From Chroococcidiopsidaceae cyanobacterium CP_BM_ER_R8_30 (GTDB lineage: Bacteria > Cyanobacteriota > Cyanobacteriia > Cyanobacteriales > Chroococcidiopsidaceae): a DNA stretch of 51,539 nt. The notes beneath the pieces are model-generated. The model was not told where the DNA came from and did not search any database. It worked only from the letters and a program-made list of their open reading frames with translations. The stretch's first letter is position 1; the number at the start of each line of letters is the position of its first letter. The stretch is taken from assembly GCA_019244235.1 (NCBI GenBank), contig JAFASY010000039.1, positions 1-51,539 on the forward strand, read 5' to 3'. The position numbers were made by a program, and so were the translations under genes. Shown piece after piece: positions 7,752 through 16,729 of this stretch.

Positions 7752-8809
7752 CAGTTAGCTCCCAGAGGATTAAACTGCTTTGCTGTTTCAAAGAAAAAGG
7801 CTACATTTTCTTCTGGAGTATTTTGTAAAACACCATGACCAAGATTTAGAATATGCCCCCGGTTGCCTGCTTTACGAATCGTGTCATGTATGCGATCACG
7901 GATTAACTCTTTAGACCCGAACAAAGCACAAGGGTCAAGATTTCCTTGCACCCCAACATGAGCACCCAACCTATTCCGAGCCTCTGCCATATCAACTGTC
8001 CAGTCTAGACTGATAAAATCCATCCCAGATTGTGCCATTCGCTCTAGCAACCCGGCACTACCGTTGATATAAAGGATGAGTGGCGTATCAGGGTGCGTTG
8101 CCTTCACCTGTCTCACCACTCGTTGCTGATAGGGTAAAGCAAACGTCTCAAAATCCTGGGGACTGAGTTGCCCTGCCCAAGAGTCAAACATCTGTACCAT
8201 TTGGGCTCCAGAATCAATTTGATAGCGGATGTAGACAGCAAGTGCGTCTGCTAGTTTCTCTAACAACTGATGCAGTAGACTTGGCTCTCTAAATGCCATG
8301 CCCTTGATTTGCTCGTAGTCTTTAGAGCCTTTGCCTTCAATAGCATAAGCTGCTAGTGTCCATGGGGCACCAACAAAGCCTAATACAGCAGCGCGGTTGC
8401 CTACTTCCTGGCGCAAGGCTTGCAAGATTTCGCGAATGAAGGGGAGTTTTTCTTCTGGTTCAAGGGGGTACAATTGGTCAATTTGCTCTTGAGAGCGGAT
8501 CGGGGAATTGATAATCGGTCCCTTACCTTCAACAATATCCATATCGATGCCAATTCCCGGCAGTGGGGTGACGATGTCTGAAAACAAGATCACCCCGTCT
8601 GGGGCAAAAGCGCGAAACGGCTGCAAAGAAATTTCAATAGCGACTTCTGGAATTTCTGAGCGATCGCGAAATGAAGGATATTTATCCCTAAGTTCCCGAT
8701 AAGCTTTCATATATCGACCCGCCTGCCGCATCATCCACACTGGCGGTCGGTCTAGCACTTCATGACGTGCAGCTCTAAGCAGATAGGGAACTTGGGTTGA
8801 AACGGTCAT
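7751..8809 (-). CDS. hemE: Uroporphyrinogen decarboxylase
   Basis: 352 residues, the usual length for HemE. The enzyme removes the four acetate carboxyls of uroporphyrinogen III to give coproporphyrinogen III, a cytosolic step shared by heme, chlorophyll and bilin synthesis. The signature [13 protein letters not shown] is at about residue 21-33, with the active-site aspartate in [10 protein letters not shown] and the second signature [16 protein letters not shown] near 143. The start ATG is at 8807-8809. Its stop overlaps the start of the epimerase-like gene, indicating coupled translation. Confidence 0.97.
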   Translation of the reverse strand: MTVSTQVPYLLRAARHEVLDRPPVWMMRQAGRYMKAYRELRDKYPSFRDRSEIPEVAIEISLQPFRAFAPDGVILFSDIVTPLPGIGIDMDIVEGKGPIINSPIRSQEQIDQLYPLEPEEKLPFIREILQALRQEVGNRAAVLGFVGAPWTLAAYAIEGKGSKDYEQIKGMAFREPSLLHQLLEKLADALAVYIRYQIDSGAQMVQMFDSWAGQLSPQDFETFALPYQQRVVRQVKATHPDTPLILYINGSAGLLERMAQSGMDFISLDWTVDMAEARNRLGAHVGVQGNLDPCALFGSKELIRDRIHDTIRKAGNRGHILNLGHGVLQNTPEENVAFFFETAKQFNPLGAN

Positions 8810-8867
8810 TTAACTCTTTACCTAAACTATTTTTTATGCATTTGCTAGCTTAGCATTCTGGAGTTAC

Positions 8868-9959
8868 CTAGCTTGGAGGAATTACTATCCTTTGGAACCA
8901 AGTTTCAAATCGATCTCCCGAAGCCTTTAACGAGTATTCGGTTTCAGCTTGTTGGCGACAGGCATAGCGATCGATCTCATCTAGCCGAGCGATCGCCTCT
9001 ACTAAGCCAGCCACACTGTCAGGCTCCACTAAAAAGCCCGTTTTGCCATCTTGGACAATTTCACCTGGACCACCACGTCGATAGGCAATCACTGGTACGC
9101 CACAAGCCAGCGCTTCAATCGCTACATTCCCAAACGCCTCTATCCAATGAGGAGTCATCAATAGTGCCCGACTTAGGCGTAGCTCTTGCTGAAGTTCAGC
9201 AGTTGTTGGCAGAAACCCTAAATACTCAATAGGTGCATCAGGGTAGTCTTGACAAATCTGCTGCCAGTAGTTTTGATCTTGAATTTTGCCCATAATTTTC
9301 AATGGCACATTCGCAATTTTTGCTGCTGCCACAGCATCCTCTAAACCTTTTTCTGGAGCGATCCGACCCAACCAAGCTAACCAAGGTTGTGGTTGTGGGC
9401 AAAACTGGTAAAGGGATAAATCAATGCCATTCCATAGATAAGGGCACTCTTGATTAATGGCAAACGTTGCTGCCTGCGAGGGAGTATGGAAACCAACTGT
9501 ACCGGGAAACTGAGCTGCTACTTGGGCAATGATTCGATCCATTGCCTCAGAAAGTGAACCCATGCTCACAAGATGAGTGATCGGACGGGTGAAGAAGGGT
9601 GTCAGGTAGAATGGCAACCAATCGTAAGCAAAATTAATAATTAAGTCGTAATCGGCTTGAACCTGGCGAACATACTCCCACATATTTGCCAACACCGAAT
9701 CTCCTGGCATCGTAATTGGGTCCGTACGTTCTTGGCTTTGGGCAATGGTTTGCAGGGAACCATGGATCTCGACTAACGGAATCGCTGCAAGCGTTGAGCC
9801 TTGAGGGGCAACAACCTGTATTGTATGTCCTCGCCTGCTCAACTCTTGGGCAATGTTATACAAGCTCAATTCGACTCCACCGCCTAAGCCAGTACCGAGC
9901 GGTCCTACAGGAGTGGAAACAAAAAGTAGTTTTAGAAAGTGATGAGGAGAATTAGTCAA
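8868..9959 (-). CDS. Probable UDP-glucose:tetrahydrobiopterin glucosyltransferase (GT4)
   Basis: 363 residues from a TTG at 9959. It is a GT-B fold retaining glycosyltransferase: FVSTPVGPLGTGLGGGVE at the N-terminus, LGRIAPEKGLEDA near residue 195, and EAFGNVAIEALACG with the EX7E catalytic/donor-binding pattern near 285. The overall sequence closely follows what I remember of the Synechococcus enzyme that glucosylates tetrahydrobiopterin (BGluT), including FAYDWLPFYLTPFF and VSMGSLSEAMD. Pteridine glycosides are abundant in cyanobacteria and have been linked to light responses. A different acceptor remains possible. The start is one base from the divergent ankyrin gene's start. Confidence 0.7.
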   Translation of the reverse strand: MTNSPHHFLKLLFVSTPVGPLGTGLGGGVELSLYNIAQELSRRGHTIQVVAPQGSTLAAIPLVEIHGSLQTIAQSQERTDPITMPGDSVLANMWEYVRQVQADYDLIINFAYDWLPFYLTPFFTRPITHLVSMGSLSEAMDRIIAQVAAQFPGTVGFHTPSQAATFAINQECPYLWNGIDLSLYQFCPQPQPWLAWLGRIAPEKGLEDAVAAAKIANVPLKIMGKIQDQNYWQQICQDYPDAPIEYLGFLPTTAELQQELRLSRALLMTPHWIEAFGNVAIEALACGVPVIAYRRGGPGEIVQDGKTGFLVEPDSVAGLVEAIARLDEIDRYACRQQAETEYSLKASGDRFETWFQRIVIPPS

Positions 9960-9960
9960 G

Positions 9961-11484
9961 ATGAATAGGTATAATAATCCGTTAGATATGACTCCTCCTC
10001 AAGATATCTCATTAATCCGGGCTGCTAGAAGTGGTGACATCAAGCAGGTTCAGAGGCTAGTTGCCCAAGGTGCTGATGTCAATGCCAGCGATCGCGATGG
10101 CACCACGGCTCTCATGTTTGCTACCCAAGCGGGCTACGCCGAGATAGTCCGCACTCTGATTGCCGCAGGTACTGATATTAATTTGCCTAGAAGATTATTT
10201 GGCGTTACGGCTTTGATGTTAGCAGCCGCCAATCATCAGATTGATATCCTTCAGCTGCTGATTGCCAATGGTGCTGAAGTCAACGCTAAGAATGACGACA
10301 GGAGTACAGCATTGATGGCAGCAGCATTAAAAGGTGATGCTGCTGCGGTCAAAATTCTCCTGGATGCGGGCGCAGATATCAAAATTAAAGATCGGGATGA
10401 GGATACCGCCTTAAATGTTGCTGTCCAGCACGGACATAGTAGTGTCGTGCAGGCATTGCTGGCTGCTGGAGCTGATCTAAATGAAACCAGACGGGGCAAG
10501 ACGGCTTTGACCTTGGCGGCGAAGTCAGGGCACATTCAAACAGTGAGGGTTTTACTAGAGCATGGGGCAGCTGTGAATGGTAAAAACGTGGATGGTAGCA
10601 GTCCTCTCATGCAGGCAGCTAGTGCTGGTTACTTACCTATTGTTCATCTGTTGTTAGCTAGAGGGGCTCAAGTTGATGCTAAGGATCAGGAGGGGGAAAC
10701 AGCCTTAACGTTGAGTGCCGATCGCGGTTATCTTGAAGTTGTGCAAACACTGCTGGAGGCAGGAGCTGATGTGTCAGCCAAAAACCGGGATGGCAGCACT
10801 GCGCTATTGGCAGCAGCGGCTTCTGGACAGGCAGAGATAGTGAGGGTTTTACTAGACAAAGATGCAGAGGTTAATGCTACAGATAGAGATGGTGAAACAG
10901 CTCTTCACCTTGCTGCGGTAGAAGGCTATATCGATGTTGTAGCAGTCTTACTTGCTCACAGAGCTGATATCCAAGTGAGAAATCATTTGGGCGATACACC
11001 TTTACTGGTGGCAGCATTGCAGGGACATAGCCAAGTTGTGGAGATGTTATTGCAGCAGCAAGAGACGGAACAGAAAGATGCTGGTTTGAGCGCCAAAAAC
11101 TTTGGCGAGACACCTCTAACCCTGGCAGCAGCACAAGGTCATACAGAGACGGTCAAGGTGTTGCTAGCTCATGGGGCTGATGCTAATACCACCACGGATG
11201 ATGGCAAAACCGCTTTGATGATTGCAGCCGATCGAAATCATGTTCGTGTCATGCAACACCTTTTAGCGAAGGGGGCAGATGTAAATCTACAGGATTCGGA
11301 TGGGGCAACGGCTTTAATGTGGGCAGCTCATCGAGGTTTTGTAGGTGCTGTCAAGCTCTTGATAGACGCTGGGGCAGATGTGAATTTGAAAAATCAGGGT
11401 GGTTATACAGCTTTGATGATTGCAGAGTTTAACGGGTACAGGCATGTTGTGCAATCTCTGCTGCAAGCTGGAGCGCAGGAATAA
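9961..11484 (+). CDS. Ankyrin-repeat protein, 15 repeats
   Basis: 507 residues made almost entirely of ankyrin repeats: I count 15 units of about 33 residues, most with the pattern DG.TALM.AA..GH...V..LL..GADVN. Repeat 11 carries an insertion of several residues (QQQETEQKDAGLS). There is no signal peptide or catalytic domain, so it is a cytosolic protein-binding scaffold; the partner is unknown. The ATG at 9961 has AGGAG at about 9945-9949, though an ATG at 9988 (MTPPQD) would also keep all repeats. The upstream gene starts one base away on the other strand, so the promoter must lie inside its coding sequence. Confidence 0.9.
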   Translation: MNRYNNPLDMTPPQDISLIRAARSGDIKQVQRLVAQGADVNASDRDGTTALMFATQAGYAEIVRTLIAAGTDINLPRRLFGVTALMLAAANHQIDILQLLIANGAEVNAKNDDRSTALMAAALKGDAAAVKILLDAGADIKIKDRDEDTALNVAVQHGHSSVVQALLAAGADLNETRRGKTALTLAAKSGHIQTVRVLLEHGAAVNGKNVDGSSPLMQAASAGYLPIVHLLLARGAQVDAKDQEGETALTLSADRGYLEVVQTLLEAGADVSAKNRDGSTALLAAAASGQAEIVRVLLDKDAEVNATDRDGETALHLAAVEGYIDVVAVLLAHRADIQVRNHLGDTPLLVAALQGHSQVVEMLLQQQETEQKDAGLSAKNFGETPLTLAAAQGHTETVKVLLAHGADANTTTDDGKTALMIAADRNHVRVMQHLLAKGADVNLQDSDGATALMWAAHRGFVGAVKLLIDAGADVNLKNQGGYTALMIAEFNGYRHVVQSLLQAGAQE

Positions 11485-11518
11485 GCTCAAAAAACTGTGA
11501 CAAAGGTCCCGAAACTCA

Positions 11519-11536
11519 TCATGACTTTTGTCATGA
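11519..11536. terminator. Small hairpin after the ankyrin gene
   Basis: TCATGAC (11519-11525), loop TTTT, then GTCATGA (11530-11536): a perfect seven-base stem 35 bases after the ankyrin stop. There is no T-run after it, so its terminator role is only likely by position. Confidence 0.3.
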
Positions 11537-11592
11537 AGGATTGTGACTTTCTCTAGATGTAGCAACTCATCTCCAATTCTACGATTGAAGCT

Positions 11593-11793
11593 ATGAAATC
11601 AACTTTACTAACTAGCTTTCTGCAATCGGAGTTAGGGATTCCTACTGCCTGGATTTCTCTAGCTCAGCAACAGGGTGAAGCAGATCCAGATCTGTTACCT
11701 ATGATTCTGTGGCAGTATGGAATGCTGACCCTATCACAATTAGAACGAGTGTTTGATTGGTTGGAAACGTTTACTCTGCCTTGCGTTGAATAA
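11593..11793 (+). CDS. DUF2949 family protein
   Basis: 66 residues matching the small cyanobacterial family DUF2949: an N-terminal helix (LLTSFLQSELGIP) followed by the conserved PMILWQYGMLTLSQLERVFDWLE. The function is unknown; members are short cytosolic proteins of 60-80 residues found across cyanobacteria. The ATG at 11593 gives the normal family length. Its 3' end overlaps the convergent response-regulator gene by 23 bases. Confidence 0.8.
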   Translation: MKSTLLTSFLQSELGIPTAWISLAQQQGEADPDLLPMILWQYGMLTLSQLERVFDWLETFTLPCVE

Positions 11794-12316
11794 ACATCAG
11801 AACTTGAGATAACTGTCGCTTCAAGACATCAATTTCTGCCTGCATCTGGATGATTTTGTCATTGAGCACCTGCAGTTGGTCTCGCTGTGCCGTTAGAGCA
11901 GTCGGGGCTGGAGCTACATTGGCCGCTGCTACCCTTGGTTGTCGGACCTTATTCATCGCAGCTTTGATAGCCAAGACCAGTTCCTTCTGATCGAAGGGCT
12001 TTAAAATAAATTCAAAATGCTCAAATGGCTCCTGAATTTTTTCCGTCACCTCTTCCTTACGACCTGACATCAGCACCAGGGGAATCTTCTGCAATTCAGA
12101 ATTTTGCTGGATCTGCTGAAATACATCCCAACCGCTCAGTTTAGGCAATAGGAAATCTAACATGATTAGGTTTGGGCGTTCCTCGCGAATTAAATTAAGT
12201 CCTTCAAGACCATCTTTGGCTTCTAAAACTTCAAAGTTACCTGGGGGTAACATTTCTCGGACCCGTGACCGAATCACGCGACTATCATCAATAACTAGGA
12301 TCTTTCGACTTGTCAT
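11771..12316 (-). CDS. Response regulator: receiver domain plus C-terminal coiled coil
   Basis: 181 residues. A receiver domain occupies about 4-118: acidic pair in ILVIDDS, phosphoacceptor aspartate in LIMLDFLLPK (near 54), and the conserved lysine in FILKPFD (near 106). An Ala/Pro linker (AAANVAPAPTALTA) leads to a C-terminal coiled coil (about 144-178, QVLNDKIIQMQAEIDVLKRQL). There is no DNA-binding domain, so output is probably by protein contact through the coiled coil. No sensor kinase gene is adjacent. Confidence 0.9.
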   Translation of the reverse strand: MTSRKILVIDDSRVIRSRVREMLPPGNFEVLEAKDGLEGLNLIREERPNLIMLDFLLPKLSGWDVFQQIQQNSELQKIPLVLMSGRKEEVTEKIQEPFEHFEFILKPFDQKELVLAIKAAMNKVRQPRVAAANVAPAPTALTAQRDQLQVLNDKIIQMQAEIDVLKRQLSQVLMFIQRKAE

Positions 12317-12672
12317 TACTGAGTTCCTCTAGTAGTAAACATCACGTGATATATTAGGCTTGCTAACATTACTTTTCTAAGTTATGTAGTATGCTTGAAT
12401 ATAGAAAAACTAATGAACTATATGCTCCAAAATGGAGTTTTACGACAAAAAGCCTACTACTTGACTTAGTCAACGTTTTCCTGCCGTGCTACGGCAGGAA
12501 AACGTTGACCCCAACCTTCAAAGGAACGTTGGCAGTCTTGTAATAAAACTATGAGGTAAGGCTAACACTAACTCTAATTTCTGTTCTAGCGCAATTCCAC
12601 TGAAGAATTGTGCTGTTGCTCACATTTAAGCTAAACGTAATTCCAGTAAATCTACGGTTTGCCAGCAAGAGA
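12317..12672. other. Intergenic region with a long perfect palindrome
   Basis: 356 bases between the divergent response-regulator and lipA genes. It should hold promoters for both, but I do not see convincing -35/-10 pairs. The only clear element is the palindrome at 12469-12509. The open frame that extends lipA upstream to 12610 has no good start signal. Confidence 0.5.
12469..12509. repeat. Perfect palindrome, 19-base arms, 3-base loop
   Basis: GTCAACGTTTTCCTGCCGT (12469-12487) is exactly complementary to 12491-12509, with GCT between. The long perfect stem and three-base loop are the same architecture as the hairpin at 35868-35910, though the sequence differs. No T-run follows; it lies upstream of lipA rather than after a gene, so a mobile hairpin or a protein-binding cruciform is more likely than a terminator. 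Confidence 0.7.
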
Positions 12673-13656
12673 ATGACTCAATCACCTGCTATCCATTCCA
12701 ACTCCGAAATTGAGCTTGCGGGAGTTCGTCGCCGGAGGCGGCTCCGGCGAAACATTGAGCTTGCAAAACCGCAACACCAGCAGAACGTTGAGGCAATGCC
12801 AACGTGGTTGCGCCGCTCAATTGGTAAAGCTAGTGAACTTTCGACAGTACAAAGAATTATCAAGCAAAGACAAATCCATACAATCTGCGAAGAGGGACGT
12901 TGTCCTAACCGAGGCGAGTGCTATGCCAAACAGACGGCAACTTTTTTGCTTATGGGACCAACCTGCACTCGGTCTTGCGGCTTTTGTCAAGTAGATAAGG
13001 GTCATGCACCCATGCCCTTGGATCTCAAGGAACCGCAAAAGGTAGCGGAGTCAGTACAGTTGTTGGGATTACGTTACGTAGTGCTAACTTCTGTGGCGCG
13101 TGACGATCTACCAGATGGAGGGGCTAACTGGTTTGTGACATCAATGTTGGCTATCCGCCAATTGAATGCAGGAACTCAAATTGAGGTGTTGACACCAGAT
13201 TTTTGGGGTGGTGCAGGTAATGGGATCAACAGCCAACGCCAACGTATTGCGACAGTTACTTATGCCAGACCAGCTTGTTATAACCATAATGTCGAGACAG
13301 TGAGGCGTTTACAAGGTCCAGTGCGACGAGGAGCTAAGTACGAACGCTCACTCCAAGTTCTTCGGATAGTTAAAGAGTTAGATGCCACCATCCCCACGAA
13401 ATCTGGACTGATGTTGGGGCATGGTGAAACCAGAGATGAGGTGATTGAGACAATGGCGGACTTACGAGCAGTGGGTTGTGATCGCCTAACACTAGGTCAG
13501 TACATGCGTCCCTCACTAGCTCATCTACCAGTTCAAAAGTATTGGACTCCAGCAGAATTTGACCAGTTGGGAGCAATTGCGCGAGAGATGGGCTTTACTC
13601 ACGTTCGTTCTGGTCCCCTTGTTCGCAGTTCTTACCATGCAGGAGAAAGCGAGTAG
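12673..13656 (+). CDS. lipA: Lipoyl synthase
   Basis: Radical-SAM enzyme that inserts two sulfurs into protein-bound octanoyl groups to make lipoyl cofactors for 2-oxoacid dehydrogenases and the glycine cleavage system. The auxiliary cluster motif [12 protein letters not shown] is near residue 75, the SAM-cluster motif CTRSCGFC near 105, and the C-terminal RSSYHA supplies the serine ligand. The start ATG at 12673 ([10 protein letters not shown]) gives 327 residues. The N-terminus carries a 15-residue in-frame insertion rich in arginine ([10 protein letters not shown]), encoded by a GC hairpin flanked by 11-base direct repeats; it lies before the conserved core, so activity is probably kept. 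The 3' end overlaps cobJ by 25 bases. Confidence 0.95.
   Translation: MTQSPAIHSNSEIELAGVRRRRRLRRNIELAKPQHQQNVEAMPTWLRRSIGKASELSTVQRIIKQRQIHTICEEGRCPNRGECYAKQTATFLLMGPTCTRSCGFCQVDKGHAPMPLDLKEPQKVAESVQLLGLRYVVLTSVARDDLPDGGANWFVTSMLAIRQLNAGTQIEVLTPDFWGGAGNGINSQRQRIATVTYARPACYNHNVETVRRLQGPVRRGAKYERSLQVLRIVKELDATIPTKSGLMLGHGETRDEVIETMADLRAVGCDRLTLGQYMRPSLAHLPVQKYWTPAEFDQLGAIAREMGFTHVRSGPLVRSSYHAGESE
12709..12764. mobile_element. 34-base GC hairpin element with 11-base target duplication inside lipA
   Basis: ATTGAGCTTGC occurs at 12709-12719 and again, exactly, at 12754-12764. Between them (12720-12753) is a 34-base insert centred on CGCCGGAG GCGG CTCCGGCG. Repeat plus insert total 45 bases, so lipA stays in frame and gains the residues between two IELA copies. 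An exact flanking repeat around a palindromic unit is the footprint expected of insertion with target-site duplication by a non-autonomous element moved in trans. No transposase is present. Confidence 0.75.
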
Positions 13657-15494
13657 CCCCTTGGCGTAATCATCCAGTCACTGTAGAGGCGGGTACTACT
13701 ATTGCCAATGAGAACAGTGGTCATCATATCAATAGGAACATCAAGCAACTTTTCTAGTGTGGTAAGGGTGATTTGTTCGTCTTGCCGATAGGCAGAGCGC
13801 ACGACCGCTACAGGAGTTTTAGGGTTGCGGTGGTTCAGGAAGATGCTTTGTGCAATAGCTAGTTGCTGGGTACGTGTCTGGGATCGCGGATTGTAAATTG
13901 CTGTGACAAAATCAGCCGTCGCTGCTGCTGTTAAGCGCTTTTCAATCACTGCCCAAGGTGTCAGCAAGTCACTTAAGCTAATGGCGCAGAAATCGTGCAT
14001 CAAGGGTGTACCGACGCGAGCCGCAGCAGCTTGCAGAGCGGTAATGCCAGGAAACATCTGAACTTGGGGAGTCTTACCATCCCAGCCTTTAGCCTGGAGT
14101 GCTTCCAAGACCAACCCTGCCATACCATAGATCCCACAGTCGCCAGAAGAGACTACCGCCACAGTTAATCCCCACAGAGCTAGATCAATCGCCCGTTGAG
14201 CGCGTTGGCGTTCTTGAGTAATTGGCAGCGCTTCCACAATCTGAGGTGGTCGCAGCAAGGGAGCAATAAGTTCGATGTAAAGTGAGTAGCCGACAACAGC
14301 ATCAGCACGAGATATGGCAGCTCTCGCTGCTGGGGTAATTTGGTCTAACTGTCCTGGTCCAGTGCCAACAAGTAGCAGCTGACCCGTACGACCGATATAC
14401 TCTTGTTTGGCTTGAGCAATTGCTACCGTCACTGCCCCTGGCTGTCCTTCAGCACGGAAAATTTGTTTAGCTACCTTTAGCGATTCAGGCTGCATCTCAC
14501 CACCAGCAGCCTGGATTGCTGCTGCTTCTGCAACACTAGGAGTCCCGACCTCAGCATCAACAACAGGCGAAGGATTTGGGACAAACACGGCACGCAGAAC
14601 ATCAGCACTGAAGGTTTGTAAAGGCAAATGGCGATCACGGCAGAGTTCAACCAAGCCCGCTTCATCAGCTTTCAAGTCGATAGTCGCAATTCCGGCGATC
14701 GCGTCTTCAGACAACTGGTATTTCAGACAAACTTGCTGAATTGCTGATTCAATCAGTTGCCGCGAGGTTCCCCGCTCACAACCAATGCCTATCCATAGCA
14801 CCCTTGGATGCCACTGCACTGTAGGAATATTAATGTCAGTCGGGGCTAGGGGTCGATTAGGGCTAATCAAGATCTTAGCTTTAGGTGTAAAAGACTCAGT
14901 TGTAGGTTCAAAACCAAAACAATGTCCTTGGGATAGATGATTGCGCCATAGAGTAGAACCTGCTGTCTGTAACACCTGTACAGGTTCACCACGAGCCACA
15001 GCCGCACTGACCCCTGTCCAATCTCCCTCACCTCGCCGCCAACCAAAAGGCACACCCAGCAGATCTACGGCTGGAAGTCCCAAATGAGTTGTGGCACTCG
15101 TTAGAACAGGTGTAGCACCTGTCAGATGGGCGATTAACTGTGCCAATCGATCGGCTCCTCCCTGATGACCACTGCACAGACTGATGACAAAACGACCCGC
15201 CTCATCTATTACCACAACAGCAGGATCGCAAGATTTGTGCTGTAAAAGCGGGGCAATTAGCCGCACCACAGCTCCAACTGCTAAACAGAAGACAAAAGCC
15301 CGATGCATATCCCAAAGGTTAGCTACATGGGTTTTGAGAGAACCTGTATAGACCTCTGCCCCTTCAGTATTGGATAAAGATTCTGGCACCCACAGAGTTG
15401 TTGTGTAGTACTGACTAAGAAGCTGGAGCTTTTTGGCACCTGTGGGGGTAGTAGCGATTAGAGCAAGCGGCTGAAATTCTTGGAAAAGTGACAC
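13632..15494 (-). CDS. cobJ: Fused CbiG / CobJ cobalamin (precorrin-3B C17-methyltransferase) protein
   Basis: 620 residues with two domains. Residues about 8-345 are CbiG-like ([16 protein letters not shown], then [15 protein letters not shown] and, later, GIGCERGTS), which opens the C20 ring lactone in the anaerobic corrin route. Residues about 370-610 are a CobJ/CbiH methyltransferase ([41 protein letters not shown]) that uses SAM to methylate C17 with ring contraction. The fusion is known in cyanobacteria. GTG start at 15492-15494. The 3' end overlaps lipA by 25 bases in convergent orientation. I see no cobalamin riboswitch in the upstream 260 bases. Confidence 0.92.
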   Translation of the reverse strand: MSLFQEFQPLALIATTPTGAKKLQLLSQYYTTTLWVPESLSNTEGAEVYTGSLKTHVANLWDMHRAFVFCLAVGAVVRLIAPLLQHKSCDPAVVVIDEAGRFVISLCSGHQGGADRLAQLIAHLTGATPVLTSATTHLGLPAVDLLGVPFGWRRGEGDWTGVSAAVARGEPVQVLQTAGSTLWRNHLSQGHCFGFEPTTESFTPKAKILISPNRPLAPTDINIPTVQWHPRVLWIGIGCERGTSRQLIESAIQQVCLKYQLSEDAIAGIATIDLKADEAGLVELCRDRHLPLQTFSADVLRAVFVPNPSPVVDAEVGTPSVAEAAAIQAAGGEMQPESLKVAKQIFRAEGQPGAVTVAIAQAKQEYIGRTGQLLLVGTGPGQLDQITPAARAAISRADAVVGYSLYIELIAPLLRPPQIVEALPITQERQRAQRAIDLALWGLTVAVVSSGDCGIYGMAGLVLEALQAKGWDGKTPQVQMFPGITALQAAAARVGTPLMHDFCAISLSDLLTPWAVIEKRLTAAATADFVTAIYNPRSQTRTQQLAIAQSIFLNHRNPKTPVAVVRSAYRQDEQITLTTLEKLLDVPIDMMTTVLIGNSSTRLYSDWMITPRGYSLSPAW

Positions 15495-15755
15495 AACTAA
15501 AATAAATAAGGTAGTACGAGCGCCTTAGATATAGGAGGACTCTGTGCCTCGTCCTCGAATCTAGACTTTATATATGAATTATCTCTACATGGTAGAGGTT
15601 ACCTATGGGTCCTTTGCGACTTCTGTCCGTTGTTGTCTCAGATTTGTCTTAGAGGAGATAATGTTTACTTATCTGACATTCTCCTCACCTATAGTTCAGC
15701 TAAACCTTGGTATCAGTACCAGTTATCTCTGTTCCCTCCCCCAAGGAGAAGTCAA

Positions 15756-16331
15756 ATGACCGCTCTGGCTCTCAATCTAGATGCCATTGTTCAACTGACT
15801 GACAATGCCTTCTATGCTCTATGCCGAGCTAACCCAGAAATTAAGTTAGAACGGACTAGTTTTGGAGAACTGGTTGTTATGCCGCCAACGGGGGGAGAAA
15901 CTGGAAGACGTAATTCAGAATTAACTTTTCAACTTCAAGCTTGGAATCGTGAGTATCAACTGGGAGTTACGTTTGACTCTAGTACTATGTTCCAGCTCCC
16001 TAATGGGGCTTATCGTTCCCCTGACGCTGCTTGGGTTATGTTGGAACGGTGGGAAGCTCTCAGTCTTAGAGAACGAGAAGAATTTCCCCCAATCTGTCCA
16101 GATTTTGTCGTTGAGCTGCGCTCACCTAGCGACAGCCTGAAAGCACTACAGAACAAGATGCAGGAGTACGTAGACAATGGCGCACGCTTGGGTTGGCTAC
16201 TCAATCCACAAGAGCAACTTGTAGAGGTTTATCGTCGAGGACAGGAAAAAGAGGTTCTATCATCTCCTACTCACTTATCTGGAGAAGAGGTACTTCCAGG
16301 CTTCGTGCTAGATTTGAGAGGAATCTTGTGA
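15756..16331 (+). CDS. Uma2 family (DUF820) putative endonuclease-fold protein
   Basis: 191 residues from the ATG at 15756, which has AAGGAG at about 15742; the longer frame from 15630 has no such site. It is a typical cyanobacterial Uma2/DUF820 protein with a PD-(D/E)xK-like core: RSPDAAWV near residue 87 and CPDFVVELRSPSDSL near 118, followed by GWLLNP and the common C-terminal LPGFVLDL. These proteins are present in many copies per genome; nuclease activity is predicted from fold and not established. The TGA overlaps the GTG of the following cytidine-deaminase remnant (GTGA at 16328-16331). Confidence 0.85.
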   Translation: MTALALNLDAIVQLTDNAFYALCRANPEIKLERTSFGELVVMPPTGGETGRRNSELTFQLQAWNREYQLGVTFDSSTMFQLPNGAYRSPDAAWVMLERWEALSLREREEFPPICPDFVVELRSPSDSLKALQNKMQEYVDNGARLGWLLNPQEQLVEVYRRGQEKEVLSSPTHLSGEEVLPGFVLDLRGIL

Positions 16332-16729
16332 CGCACCAAGAACTAATAGAGAGAGCTAAAGCTGTACTTGGAGAATTTCAACTTGCTGAGCTTGGATTAA
16401 CAGCAGGATCTGCAAGCTGTGCATTAATGACAATTAAAGGCACTATTTATACGGGTAGATGTTTGGATTTAGCATGTGGTATTGGATTTTGTGCTAAACA
16501 TGCGGCAATCGCTGAAATGCTTAAAGCACGCGAAACAGTAATTGATTATATCGTGGCGGTAAGTTCAAAGAGAATTATGATGCTATGCGGAAGACGACGA
16601 CCGCAGGGGGCCGGACAGTCCGGCCCGACCCTAGGGCTTTCAGCCCTAGGTCGGTTCAGATCCAAAATTTACCTAAGCTTCATAGTATATACCCTAGTCT
16701 TGAGAGATGCATATAAAGGTAAAAGATAA
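16328..16729 (+). pseudogene. Broken cytidine deaminase-like gene
   Basis: From a GTG at 16328 the frame reads as a cytidine deaminase: THQELIERAKAVL, then GIGFCAKHAAIAEM and SSKRIMMLCGRRR. The zinc/catalytic motif should be C/H-A-E, but the catalytic glutamate is lysine (CAKH), and the second motif PCGxC is LCGRR, losing a zinc cysteine. From about 16595 homology stops, and two GC hairpins (16608-16654) and unrelated sequence follow up to a stop at 16729. With the active site lost and the C-terminal third missing, it cannot be an active deaminase. The start overlaps the Uma2 stop, so it was once translationally coupled. Confidence 0.75.
16608..16654. repeat. Double GC-rich hairpin at the break point of the deaminase gene
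   Basis: First hairpin: GGGCCGGAC / GTCCGGCCC around a single A (16608-16626). Second: CCGACCCTAGGGCT pairs with AGCCCTAGGTCGG with one bulge and a TTC loop (16625-16654). The two stems share bases, so they may be alternatives. They begin within about 15 bases of where cytidine deaminase homology ends, suggesting insertion or a deletion hotspot. Confidence 0.55.

Noticed and set aside
15495-15755. Possible cobalamin riboswitch upstream of the cbiG-cobJ gene
   Set aside because: The region lacks the B12-box and the conserved GCCACTG-type core on the relevant strand.
15574-15759. 61-codon ORF before the Uma2 gene
   Set aside because: No ribosome site, low-complexity composition, and overlap with the Uma2 leader; the Uma2 start at 15756 has a strong AAGGAG.
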